A stretch of DNA of 64,000 nucleotides, taken from positions 1 through 64,000 of the IMG/VR virus record IMGVR_UViG_3300021962_000076; one strand, written 5' to 3'. The DNA comes from a virus. The stretch's first letter is position 1. The number at the start of each line of letters is the position of its first letter. This document shows positions 29,018-35,943 of this stretch, one piece after another. The notes below the pieces were generated by a model. That model searched no databases. It saw nothing but the letters and a program-made list of their open reading frames with translations, and had not been told where the DNA came from. Both the position numbers and the translations under genes were made by a program.

Positions 29018-29539
29018 ATGTTTGATGTAAAGGATTATTTTAATAAAAATAGAAGAGATCACTATTGGAAACCAAATAAAGAAAAATATAAAAGATTCTT
29101 TAGGAGAAAATTAATGGAATTAAAAATTGCAATTGATTTAAAAACATTAGAATCTGATTTAAAGTTAGACACTTATAGATCCCTAGGTTATATGGGAATT
29201 GGAACACAAAGTGGATTAAGTCTTGGAATAAAAACGGAAGATGTGATAAAAACTAAGAAAAAATTGGCTGATCATGTAATTGGTACAGTCCAAATTGGTA
29301 CGTTTATACATAGCGAGTGTGAAAAATATAATTGGGATTATGATTATATGGTCGACACATGGTTATATGATAATCTTTGGATTTGGGCTACAATTTTTGT
29401 ATCTAAAAATGAACATAAAAACGAAAACATTAGAATTAACGCAGATACTATCGAAGATAAAAGATTCTTAAGACACTATTTAAATGTTTCCGATTTTTAC
29501 GAATCAAAATTAAATGGTAAAAAATTAATATTTGATTAA
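29018..29539 (+). CDS. Unknown protein, first gene of replication unit
   Basis: 173 residues, basic N-terminus (NRRDHYWKPNKEKYKRFFRR), then a mixed alpha/beta body. No motif recognised. As the first gene behind a strong host-like promoter and 27 nt before the primase, it is likely an early protein. No signal peptide or membrane helix. Confidence 0.6.
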   Translation: MFDVKDYFNKNRRDHYWKPNKEKYKRFFRRKLMELKIAIDLKTLESDLKLDTYRSLGYMGIGTQSGLSLGIKTEDVIKTKKKLADHVIGTVQIGTFIHSECEKYNWDYDYMVDTWLYDNLWIWATIFVSKNEHKNENIRINADTIEDKRFLRHYLNVSDFYESKLNGKKLIFD

Positions 29540-29566
29540 TTAAAATATTTCATATAATATGTCTTA

Positions 29567-30469
29567 ATGGAAGAAGAAGAGGCAATAGTTGAACTATTAG
29601 AAGAAATACTAGGAGATTATGGACTACATTACTCAAATAAAGGACAGATATCCTTTAATTGTCCAGTTTGTGATGAAGGTAGAGGAAAACATAATTTAGA
29701 AATCAACTATATTTCAAACGTATATAAATGCTGGAGTTGTGGTGAAATAGAAGGAACACATGGTAGTTTAGGTAAACTATTTGATAAGTTTGGAACTAAA
29801 AAACAAAAAAAGTTATTTAATATTCTAAAACCAGATCAAGTAGAAACAAAAAAACAAAAAAAGAAACCAAAGTTAGTTATTCCGGAAAGCTATACCAAAT
29901 TTAAAGACTCTAGCCCTATATACCCAGTTAGAAGACAGGCGTATAACTACCTTAAAAGTCGTGGAATAACTGATGAAATAATTGAAAAATTTGACATTGG
30001 TTTTTGTGACAAAGGAAGTCATATTGGAAGAATTATAGTCCCTTCTTACAATAAAAAGGGTGAGTTAAATTATTATGTTGGTAGAAGTTGGGACATAAAA
30101 AGTAAGGCCAAATATAGAAATCCTGAAGCAGAAAAAGATCAAATAATTTTTTGGGAAAACCTAATTGATTGGAACAAAGATATATACCTTGTTGAAGGGG
30201 CTTTTGATGGGATGTTTTTAGATAACCCAGTTGTGATGCTTGGAAAACATATGTCAGAACTTCTTTTTGAAACAATATATAATAATGCAAAAGGAAATGT
30301 TATAATTTGTTTAGATGGTGATGCCTGGAGTAACGCTGTTAAATTATATCATGAACTTAATGGGGGCGAATTATGGGGTAGAGTTAAAATCGTAAAATTA
30401 CCAAAAGATCAGGATGTTTGTGACCTTAAAGGACAAATAGATGATTATTATTTTGAAATAAAGGACTAA
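29567..30469 (+). CDS. DnaG-like DNA primase (zinc ribbon plus Toprim)
   Basis: 300 residues. The N-terminal zinc site is C32, C35 (NCPVC) and C55, C58 (KCWSC), as in CHC2-type ribbons. RGITDEIIEKFDIGF is the typical linker helix of DnaG-like primases. The Toprim core has E210 (LVEGAFDGM) and D250/D252 (CLDGDAW). It makes RNA primers for lagging-strand synthesis. It is shorter than bacterial DnaG (about 600) because the helicase-binding C-terminal domain is missing, which is usual for phage versions. The next gene starts on its stop codon. Confidence 0.88.
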   Translation: MEEEEAIVELLEEILGDYGLHYSNKGQISFNCPVCDEGRGKHNLEINYISNVYKCWSCGEIEGTHGSLGKLFDKFGTKKQKKLFNILKPDQVETKKQKKKPKLVIPESYTKFKDSSPIYPVRRQAYNYLKSRGITDEIIEKFDIGFCDKGSHIGRIIVPSYNKKGELNYYVGRSWDIKSKAKYRNPEAEKDQIIFWENLIDWNKDIYLVEGAFDGMFLDNPVVMLGKHMSELLFETIYNNAKGNVIICLDGDAWSNAVKLYHELNGGELWGRVKIVKLPKDQDVCDLKGQIDDYYFEIKD

Positions 30470-30747
30470 TGGATATAAATTTAGAAGCAAACAAATTTTT
30501 ATTTGAACTCAAAGTGGGGGAAGGGTATAATGACATTGTAGTAATAAAAAGAACCAAAAAAAGAATATACTTTTCAAACAATATCATAGTTCATATAAAA
30601 AAACTTGAGAATGGGTTATTATATCTTGACTCAAAATTAAACAATAAAAAGTACCCAATAATCAACCAAGTATTAAGAGATATTGAAGGTTGGTTGGTTT
30701 ATAAAAAACTTACAGAAAATTATGGATTTAAAAAAAGTAGCAAATGA
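30469..30747 (+). CDS. Unknown small protein between primase and nuclease
   Basis: 92 residues; the ATG overlaps the primase stop and the 3' end overlaps the next gene by 26 nt. Beta-rich N-terminus (DIVVIKRTKKRIYFSNNIIV), helical C-terminus (IINQVLRDIEGWLVYKKL). Coupling suggests a replication accessory role. No family recognised. Confidence 0.6.
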   Translation: MDINLEANKFLFELKVGEGYNDIVVIKRTKKRIYFSNNIIVHIKKLENGLLYLDSKLNNKKYPIINQVLRDIEGWLVYKKLTENYGFKKSSK

Positions 30748-31588
30748 ATTGCGTCAAATTTTAGATAGAAAACGGGAAAATTTCCGATTATCCTTTGAGG
30801 AGGATACACACAAATACACAATGTTAGACGTTGATGGGGAGTTAAAATCGGACTTCCCATCAGTATCTAAAGTAATGAAATTATTTTATGATGAATTTCC
30901 CGCAGATAAAAAAGCTTTTGAAATGGCGGGAGGAGACCCAGATGAAACTGAAAGAATTTTAGCAGAATGGGCCGAAAAAGGAAGGATATCTACAAGCACA
31001 GGATCTAGAGTTCATTATTTTTTGGAAGAACATACCTTACAAGAATTTGATATTGATAAAGAAGTTAGACAACCAATTTTTGATTGTGATGCAGAACAAG
31101 TTGTTATTAGTGACACAATGATAACCGCTGGTAAAAGATATATTGATTTACTTAAGGAAAGGGGTTGTGTTTTACTAGATACTGAAATTGTTTTAGGTCA
31201 TCCAGAATTAGGATATACCGGACAACCTGATAAAGTTTGGGTTGTTGAAAGTGTTAATGGTGAACCAGGTCTACTAATCACAGACTGGAAAACAAATAAG
31301 GAAAAAAACTTTATAGTACAAAGATATATAAAACCAATGAGACCACCATTTGAGAACCTACCAAACAATGCCCTAGGTCACTATAAAACACAACTTCCAT
31401 TATATGGTAAGTTATTACTCAAAATGTTAGAAGGTACAAAATATGAAAATATACCATTACTAGGTTGTATCATTGTTAGGTTAACAGAAGATAGAGAATA
31501 TGTCGAATATAGAGTTGATAAATCCACAATAAATACTATACTTAATATGGATATTAAACCAATGTTGAAAAAAATAAAAAATAAATAA
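30722..31588 (+). CDS. PD-(D/E)XK nuclease, RecB/Cas4-like
   Basis: I choose ATG 30722 rather than the upstream TTG at 30683. From there 288 residues. Motifs in order: GSRVHYFLEE (helix with His), DTEIVLGHPELGYTGQPDKV (Glu and Asp of the core), LLITDWKTNK (the D-x-K motif), and HYKTQLPLYGKLL (the QxxxY helix). This is the order of the RecB/Cas4 family of PD-(D/E)XK nucleases. It probably processes DNA ends in phage recombination or replication. No cysteine cluster for an Fe-S site is present, unlike Cas4. Confidence 0.8.
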   Translation: MDLKKVANELRQILDRKRENFRLSFEEDTHKYTMLDVDGELKSDFPSVSKVMKLFYDEFPADKKAFEMAGGDPDETERILAEWAEKGRISTSTGSRVHYFLEEHTLQEFDIDKEVRQPIFDCDAEQVVISDTMITAGKRYIDLLKERGCVLLDTEIVLGHPELGYTGQPDKVWVVESVNGEPGLLITDWKTNKEKNFIVQRYIKPMRPPFENLPNNALGHYKTQLPLYGKLLLKMLEGTKYENIPLLGCIIVRLTEDREYVEYRVDKSTINTILNMDIKPMLKKIKNK

Positions 31589-31595
31589 TAATAAA

Positions 31596-31718
31596 ATGAG
31601 TGATAGACCAAAATGCGGATGTGGAAACACACAAAACCCAGAAGGTTATTGTGATGGATCACATTTAAAATTAGTAAAAGAAGAAACAAATAAAGAAAAA
31701 GAAGAAAAAAAAGATTAA
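31596..31718 (+). CDS. CDGSH iron-sulfur mini-protein (40 residues)
   Basis: The complete frame encodes 40 residues. KCGCGNTQNPEGYCDGSH contains C7, C9, C19 and H23 in the C-x-C-x9-C-x3-H arrangement that binds a 2Fe-2S cluster in CDGSH proteins. The rest is a Lys/Glu-rich tail. It lies 7 nt after the nuclease stop and 3 nt before the next ATG, as expected of a real operon gene. One CDGSH motif means it would have to dimerise, as in mitoNEET. The role in a phage is unknown; redox sensing or electron transfer is conceivable. Confidence 0.75.
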   Translation: MSDRPKCGCGNTQNPEGYCDGSHLKLVKEETNKEKEEKKD

Positions 31719-31721
31719 GTT

Positions 31722-31937
31722 ATGGAAGACATTATTAAACCAAGAATTGATTTAAAACAACAAGAAACTATAAAATGTGAAAAGTGTGAGTCAAAATTCT
31801 TTAAAGAAGTCACAATGCTTAAAAAGGTACCAAAATTATTAACAGGATCCCAAGAAGATACACTAGTACCATTCCCAACTTATATGTGCAATGAGTGTGG
31901 ACACGTAAATAAAGATTTTGAACTTTTTATTGATTAA
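31722..31937 (+). CDS. Small zinc-ribbon protein
   Basis: 71 residues with two CxxC pairs: KCEKC (C19, C22) and MCNEC (C56, C59, in MCNECGHVNKDF). This is a zinc ribbon of the rubredoxin-like type. No further domain. It sits between two minigenes in the replication operon; nucleic-acid or protein binding is possible. Confidence 0.7.
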   Translation: MEDIIKPRIDLKQQETIKCEKCESKFFKEVTMLKKVPKLLTGSQEDTLVPFPTYMCNECGHVNKDFELFID

Positions 31938-31939
31938 AA

Positions 31940-32086
31940 ATGGAAGTTGGAAAAATGACAATAAGTGAAGCCTATAAACATTTACAACCAATTGCTAATG
32001 CATATGGTTTAAGGTTAAATAGAGTTAAAGATTTTAGATTTGCAAGACTAGTTTTAGTAAACCTCTATAATAGGGAACTAATATGA
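31940..32086 (+). CDS. Unknown 48-residue protein
   Basis: ATG 2 nt after the previous stop; the frame encodes 48 residues with a single helical region (MTISEAYKHLQPIANAYGLR). The stop overlaps the next ATG (ATGA). Codon use and tight packing support a real gene. Confidence 0.55.
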   Translation: MEVGKMTISEAYKHLQPIANAYGLRLNRVKDFRFARLVLVNLYNRELI

Positions 32087-32187
32087 AAAAAATATTAAAT
32101 TATATAAAAAAATGGTGGAAAAGACATATAGTTGATGTTTGTCCACCACACTTAGAGGACGATGAATTTTCCAATAAGTACAGATAA
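32083..32187 (+). CDS. Unknown 34-residue cationic protein
   Basis: Starts in the ATGA overlap with the previous gene. The N-terminal half is basic and amphipathic (KKILNYIKKWWKRHIVD), the C-terminal half acidic. Too short for family assignment; supported only by translational coupling. Confidence 0.45.
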   Translation: MKKILNYIKKWWKRHIVDVCPPHLEDDEFSNKYR

Positions 32188-32188
32188 T

Positions 32189-32212
32189 AATAAACAAATT
32201 AAAAATTAAAAA
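32189..32212 (+). repeat. 24-nt leader repeat, copy 1
   Basis: AATAAACAAATTAAAAATTA followed by AAAA, directly before an ATGGGAAA start. The identical 24 nt stands before the next gene at 32979-33002. Confidence 0.8.
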
Positions 32213-32980
32213 ATGGGAAATTTTATTTATTCTAGGGTGACTATTGAACCTTCAGAAGCGATGGACAAAATTTGTGGTATGATTGAAAATATGCCAAAAT
32301 CCGAGTATGGAAAAGAAACAACAACAGTTGTTAAAACATTTTATACCGAAGAAGAATTAAAAAAACCATATAATAATGGTGAGGCAGAATATCCAATAAC
32401 AGATACTGGGGTAAATCACGGATGGTTATATGATAACGTTGGTACTAAATGGATTAGTGTTGGTGTTGACGATGATATTAGAATTGAGTCACCAAGTTAC
32501 ATACCTGATGGATTTCTTATTAAATTATATAGTCTATGTATAAATGAGTTTGAAAATGTTAGTGTGACCTGTAAATGGTACGATGAAACAGAAACTCAAT
32601 GTGGTACCGCTTTAGTTTGGAATGGTATTTACACTGAAGACGAGGAAACTTTAGAAGGTGAGAATATTTCTGATCCTATTTATGAGGTTATAGGTGAAGA
32701 AGATATTGACGAGATTAAAGAATGGGTTTTAAGTCAAATTAATGATAACTCATATACTAAACCAGAAGAAGTTGAGTCTATGAATGAAGAGGAACTTCGT
32801 TATCTATTTGAAGATTGGAAAAATCAGGGTAAATGGGACCACATTACTGATCGTCAACAATCTATGTATTATTCTTGTGAAGAAGCAATTGAAACTGAAG
32901 ATTTCGAGTTCCCAATATCAAAAGTTAAAAAAATCGCAAATATGAAATATGAAATGGTAACAGATTGTTATCCTTTTTAA
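32213..32980 (+). CDS. Unknown acidic protein
   Basis: 255 residues, acidic, with a beta-type N-terminal half (WLYDNVGTKWISVGVDDDIR, then CKWYDETETQCGTALVWNG) and a helical C-terminal half. The first half recalls ferredoxin-fold phage proteins that carry a TKW pattern, but I would not assign a family. The start follows the 24-nt leader repeat. Confidence 0.6.
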   Translation: MGNFIYSRVTIEPSEAMDKICGMIENMPKSEYGKETTTVVKTFYTEEELKKPYNNGEAEYPITDTGVNHGWLYDNVGTKWISVGVDDDIRIESPSYIPDGFLIKLYSLCINEFENVSVTCKWYDETETQCGTALVWNGIYTEDEETLEGENISDPIYEVIGEEDIDEIKEWVLSQINDNSYTKPEEVESMNEEELRYLFEDWKNQGKWDHITDRQQSMYYSCEEAIETEDFEFPISKVKKIANMKYEMVTDCYPF

Positions 32981-33002
32981 TAAACAAATTAAAAATTAAA
33001 AA
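32979..33002 (+). repeat. 24-nt leader repeat, copy 2
   Basis: Exact copy of 32189-32212; overlaps the stop codon of the preceding gene and precedes the ATG at 33004. Confidence 0.8.
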
Positions 33003-33003
33003 A

Positions 33004-33204
33004 ATGGGAAAAAAACTAATATGGTTTGAGTCTTACACTGTAATCAATAAGTACTCAGCAGAATTAACGGATGAACAAGCTAAACTATTTGAAGAAGATC
33101 AAGATAGATTTTACGATGAAGTTGATTATATGGAAAACCAAGACTTAGAATGGGATAAAATTAAAAACGAAGAAATGTACGATTTTACTATTGAGGAGGA
33201 TTAA
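33004..33204 (+). CDS. Unknown small acidic protein
   Basis: 66 residues from the ATG at 33004. A start 39 nt further up is in frame but would overlap the leader repeat, so it is rejected. Very acidic (EEDQDRFYDEVDYMENQD). Possibly a DNA mimic or regulatory protein; not recognised. Confidence 0.55.
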   Translation: MGKKLIWFESYTVINKYSAELTDEQAKLFEEDQDRFYDEVDYMENQDLEWDKIKNEEMYDFTIEED

Positions 33205-33206
33205 TT

Positions 33207-33503
33207 ATGTTTGAAGTTATTGGTTATATCACAGTATTCGCAATTTTAGCTGGATTAATCATCCTACAATATTCTTTAATGTCTTTAGGTTTATATAAGA
33301 AAAACTTAAATAATATTGAAAACGCAATTGGGTGGATACCACTACTACCATTTATATTAATGATTGTTGTTGGATTTTCATATATCTTAATATCTATTTT
33401 TAGACAATTAAAAATGTGGTTTGAAATTAATTGGGGTTGGATTTTTATTAAAAGAAAAAAAAGATCAGTTTGGGCCGAGTACATAAGAAAAAAATATAAA
33501 TAA
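33207..33503 (+). CDS. Small membrane protein, two helices
   Basis: 98 residues with two hydrophobic segments (VIGYITVFAILAGLIILQY and IPLLPFILMIVVGFSYILIS) and a basic C-terminal tail (KRKKRSVW). Topology with the tail in the cytoplasm is expected. Function unknown; lies in the replication operon 2 nt after the preceding gene. Confidence 0.6.
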   Translation: MFEVIGYITVFAILAGLIILQYSLMSLGLYKKNLNNIENAIGWIPLLPFILMIVVGFSYILISIFRQLKMWFEINWGWIFIKRKKRSVWAEYIRKKYK

Positions 33504-33504
33504 A

Positions 33505-33723
33505 ATGTTAAGTTATAAAGAATTTTATATTTGGTTAGAAGGATATCTATATGGAAAGTTGGAAAACAAAAATATAGATATCACACCTATTGTGGAAAAA
33601 ATGGGACAAGTAAAGGAAGATAAAGTGGTAAACACCCAAAGACCAATGAATATTCCAATGCCTATAAACCCATTTAAGTTTGAAGATGATGATTTAGGAA
33701 AACCACCAAAAATAGTAATGTAA
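33505..33723 (+). CDS. Unknown small protein
   Basis: 72 residues; helical N-terminus (SYKEFYIWLEGYLYGKLEN) and a Pro-rich end (RPMNIPMPINPFKFEDDD). One-base overlap with the gp47-like gene. The N-terminal pattern is common in small phage proteins, but I know no function. Confidence 0.55.
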   Translation: MLSYKEFYIWLEGYLYGKLENKNIDITPIVEKMGQVKEDKVVNTQRPMNIPMPINPFKFEDDDLGKPPKIVM

Positions 33724-34502
33724 TGATTAAAACCTTAGTTCACTTTTCAGATTTACATATTAGACTATTCAAAGATCACGACCTTTATAGGTCAATTATG
33801 GATAATGCAATTACTCAATGGAAAGAGATTAAACCAGACCGTATTGTGTTTACAGGTGATTTAGTGCACTCAAAAAACCAAATGACACCAGAGTTAATCG
33901 AAATTGTTTCATGGTTATTAGTTGAATGTTCAAAAATAACAAAAACAATAGTAATACCAGGAAACCACGATGCTGTAATAAATAACTTAGATAGATTAGA
34001 CGCACTAACACCAATAATTAATTCTTTAGATAATAACAATATTGTCTATTACAAAGATAGAGGGGTATATGAAGACGAAAATATAAGTTGGTGTGTATAT
34101 TCACAATTCCAAGCTAATATTCCACCAGACTTAAATGTCGCAACCGGGATTAAAATTGGTTTATTTCATGGGCCAATACAAGGAATGAAAACAGATCTTG
34201 GTTATGACTTTGGTGATCACGCTTATGATATTGAGAAGTTTGATGGGTTAGATGTTGTTCTTTGTGGTGACATACATAAAAGACAAGAGTTTAATATAAA
34301 AAATGGAAAAGGTTATATGATTGGATCAACAATACAACAAAATATTGGAGAAGCTATTGAAAGACATGGATATGGTATATACGATGTTGAAACAAAAGAA
34401 TATAATTATGTTGATTTGTTTAATCCTAAACCATTTTTAAAATTTGAAATCAAATCTTTTGATGACATAATAAATGGTACTGAAAAACTTAAAAACATTT
34501 AA
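33723..34502 (+). CDS. Recombination endonuclease subunit, T4 gp47 / SbcD / Mre11-like
   Basis: 259 residues. The metallophosphoesterase motifs are in order: FSDLHIR (D10, H12), VFTGDLVHS (G44-D45, H48), IPGNHD (79-82), LFHGPI, and CGDIHKRQ. With the gp46-like ATPase at 35944 it should form the Mre11/Rad50-type complex that trims DNA ends for recombination-dependent replication. T4 gp47 is 339 residues; here the C-terminal capping region is short. It is followed at once by a coiled-coil gene that separates it from its partner. Confidence 0.87.
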   Translation: MIKTLVHFSDLHIRLFKDHDLYRSIMDNAITQWKEIKPDRIVFTGDLVHSKNQMTPELIEIVSWLLVECSKITKTIVIPGNHDAVINNLDRLDALTPIINSLDNNNIVYYKDRGVYEDENISWCVYSQFQANIPPDLNVATGIKIGLFHGPIQGMKTDLGYDFGDHAYDIEKFDGLDVVLCGDIHKRQEFNIKNGKGYMIGSTIQQNIGEAIERHGYGIYDVETKEYNYVDLFNPKPFLKFEIKSFDDIINGTEKLKNI

Positions 34503-35164
34503 TGGAATTACCTAAAGATTTAAAAGACAAAATTTGGAATTATTGTCGTTTAAATGATATTACTGATTTGAATGATTTTATGATTAAAACACTTAAAAAA
34601 GGTTTTGATATCGAAGTCTATGGACTTTTAGGTGAAACTAATAATGATGGTGAAAACTTGGTTGAAAAGGAGATAATAGTTGAAAAACGAGTGGAAATCC
34701 CGGTCGAAGTAATCAAAGAAGTTGAAAAAGTGGTAGAAGTTATCAAAGAGATACCAGTTGATAGGGTGGTTGAAAAAGAAATTTATATCACAGATGACAA
34801 CCAAATAAATGAACTAGTTGGAAAGGTCAGTAATCTAGAGGAAAATATTTTCCAGTTAAATCAAGAAATTGAATCGGAACGTAAAATTTTTTCCACTAAG
34901 GTAGAAGAGATGGAAATTTTTTTCCAAAAAGAAATGTCTAAAAAGAATGAAGAATTAGACGAACTTAGACAAAGTTTAGACATTAAGTTAGACGATAACA
35001 AAGAAAAAATGCTACAGGATACACTACAAAAACTAAGAAAAGAACTATTAGATAAGAATAAAAAAATAGAAGAATTACAAAACATAAACAAAGATTTACA
35101 ATTATTAAACACACAGAAAAAAGGGTTTTATATGCGTGGATCAAATTTAAATGATACATTATGA
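34502..35164 (+). CDS. Coiled-coil protein with Val/Glu/Lys repeats
   Basis: 220 residues. The N-terminal 40 resemble a small helical anchor (LPKDLKDKIWNYCRLNDITD). Residues about 54-95 are degenerate repeats of the EKxVEVIKEIPV type; residues about 100-205 are continuous heptad coiled coil. It lies between the gp47-like and gp46-like genes and overlaps both neighbours by 1-4 nt. A structural or bridging role with the recombination complex is possible but unproven. Confidence 0.6.
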   Translation: MELPKDLKDKIWNYCRLNDITDLNDFMIKTLKKGFDIEVYGLLGETNNDGENLVEKEIIVEKRVEIPVEVIKEVEKVVEVIKEIPVDRVVEKEIYITDDNQINELVGKVSNLEENIFQLNQEIESERKIFSTKVEEMEIFFQKEMSKKNEELDELRQSLDIKLDDNKEKMLQDTLQKLRKELLDKNKKIEELQNINKDLQLLNTQKKGFYMRGSNLNDTL

Positions 35165-35511
35165 CACAATTATTAATTTTTATTTTAGCCGCCTATGGGA
35201 TGACAACTATACTAGTATATGGGTCAATATTTAATAACCTTAGAGAATCTATACATAGATGGGGTAATAGTGACTATATGGCTTTTAATGGTCTTGGTAA
35301 ATTCCTATCAGGTCTTATTTCTTGTGTGTTATGCACCTCAGCATGGGTTGGATTCTTTTTTTCTTTAACAATGTTTTCACCAATACATCATTTTATTGGA
35401 CTTAATGAATGTTTTTCAGTATTCTTTGATGGAATGCTATCAGCAGGTTCCGTATGGGCAATAAATGGAATAATTGAATGGTTTGAAGAAAATAGACCAA
35501 GTAGTAATTAA
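35161..35511 (+). CDS. Small membrane protein (DUF1360-like)
   Basis: 116 residues with hydrophobic segments at the N-terminus (LLIFILAAYGMTTILVYGS), the middle (FLSGLISCVLCTSAWVGFFF) and near the C-terminus. The SCVLCTSAWVG stretch recalls the C-x-x-C-x-x-x-W-V-G of DUF1360 proteins found in many phages. Starts in an ATGA overlap. Function unknown. Confidence 0.55.
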   Translation: MTQLLIFILAAYGMTTILVYGSIFNNLRESIHRWGNSDYMAFNGLGKFLSGLISCVLCTSAWVGFFFSLTMFSPIHHFIGLNECFSVFFDGMLSAGSVWAINGIIEWFEENRPSSN

Positions 35512-35530
35512 TTAACAAAAATAAATAAAA

Positions 35531-35935
35531 ATGGGAAAAAAAGCAAAAGAACATAGAAAAAAAGTCGCTAAAAGAAATCAAAGAATTTCACAACAAAGGT
35601 ATTCAGCACAAAACGCATTAACAAAAATGATGGAGCAAATGGCAAAAATGCAAGATAGTGAAAATTTAAACGTTAATGCTGGAGGTAAAGAGGTACCATT
35701 TGAATTTGTTGCAGAACCTGAATCTTCTGGAATAAAAGGATTTGAACTTAGCGATGAACCAGTAGTTAAACACGATGGAATGACATATAATCCAGAAAAT
35801 CCAATTGAAACACTAAAAGTAGATGAGGTTGAACCAGAATTTGATAGTGCTGGATTTAGTATTGAAGATAGAGAGATTGATATTGACATTGATATGCCAG
35901 GTGAGTTTGTTAAAGTTAAAGATAGTAATGACTAA
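35531..35935 (+). CDS. Unknown protein with basic N-terminus and acidic C-terminus
   Basis: 134 residues: basic first 30 residues (GKKAKEHRKKVAKRNQRISQ), then an acidic, mostly disordered-looking tail ending in DIDIDMPGEF. ATGGGAAAA start with an A-rich leader like those at 32213 and 33004. Not recognised. Confidence 0.55.
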   Translation: MGKKAKEHRKKVAKRNQRISQQRYSAQNALTKMMEQMAKMQDSENLNVNAGGKEVPFEFVAEPESSGIKGFELSDEPVVKHDGMTYNPENPIETLKVDEVEPEFDSAGFSIEDREIDIDIDMPGEFVKVKDSND

Positions 35936-35943
35936 TAGTTCTT

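Noticed and set aside
30683-30721. TTG start for the PD-(D/E)XK nuclease
   Set aside because: It would add a 65-nt overlap with the previous gene; the ATG at 30722 is a better start.
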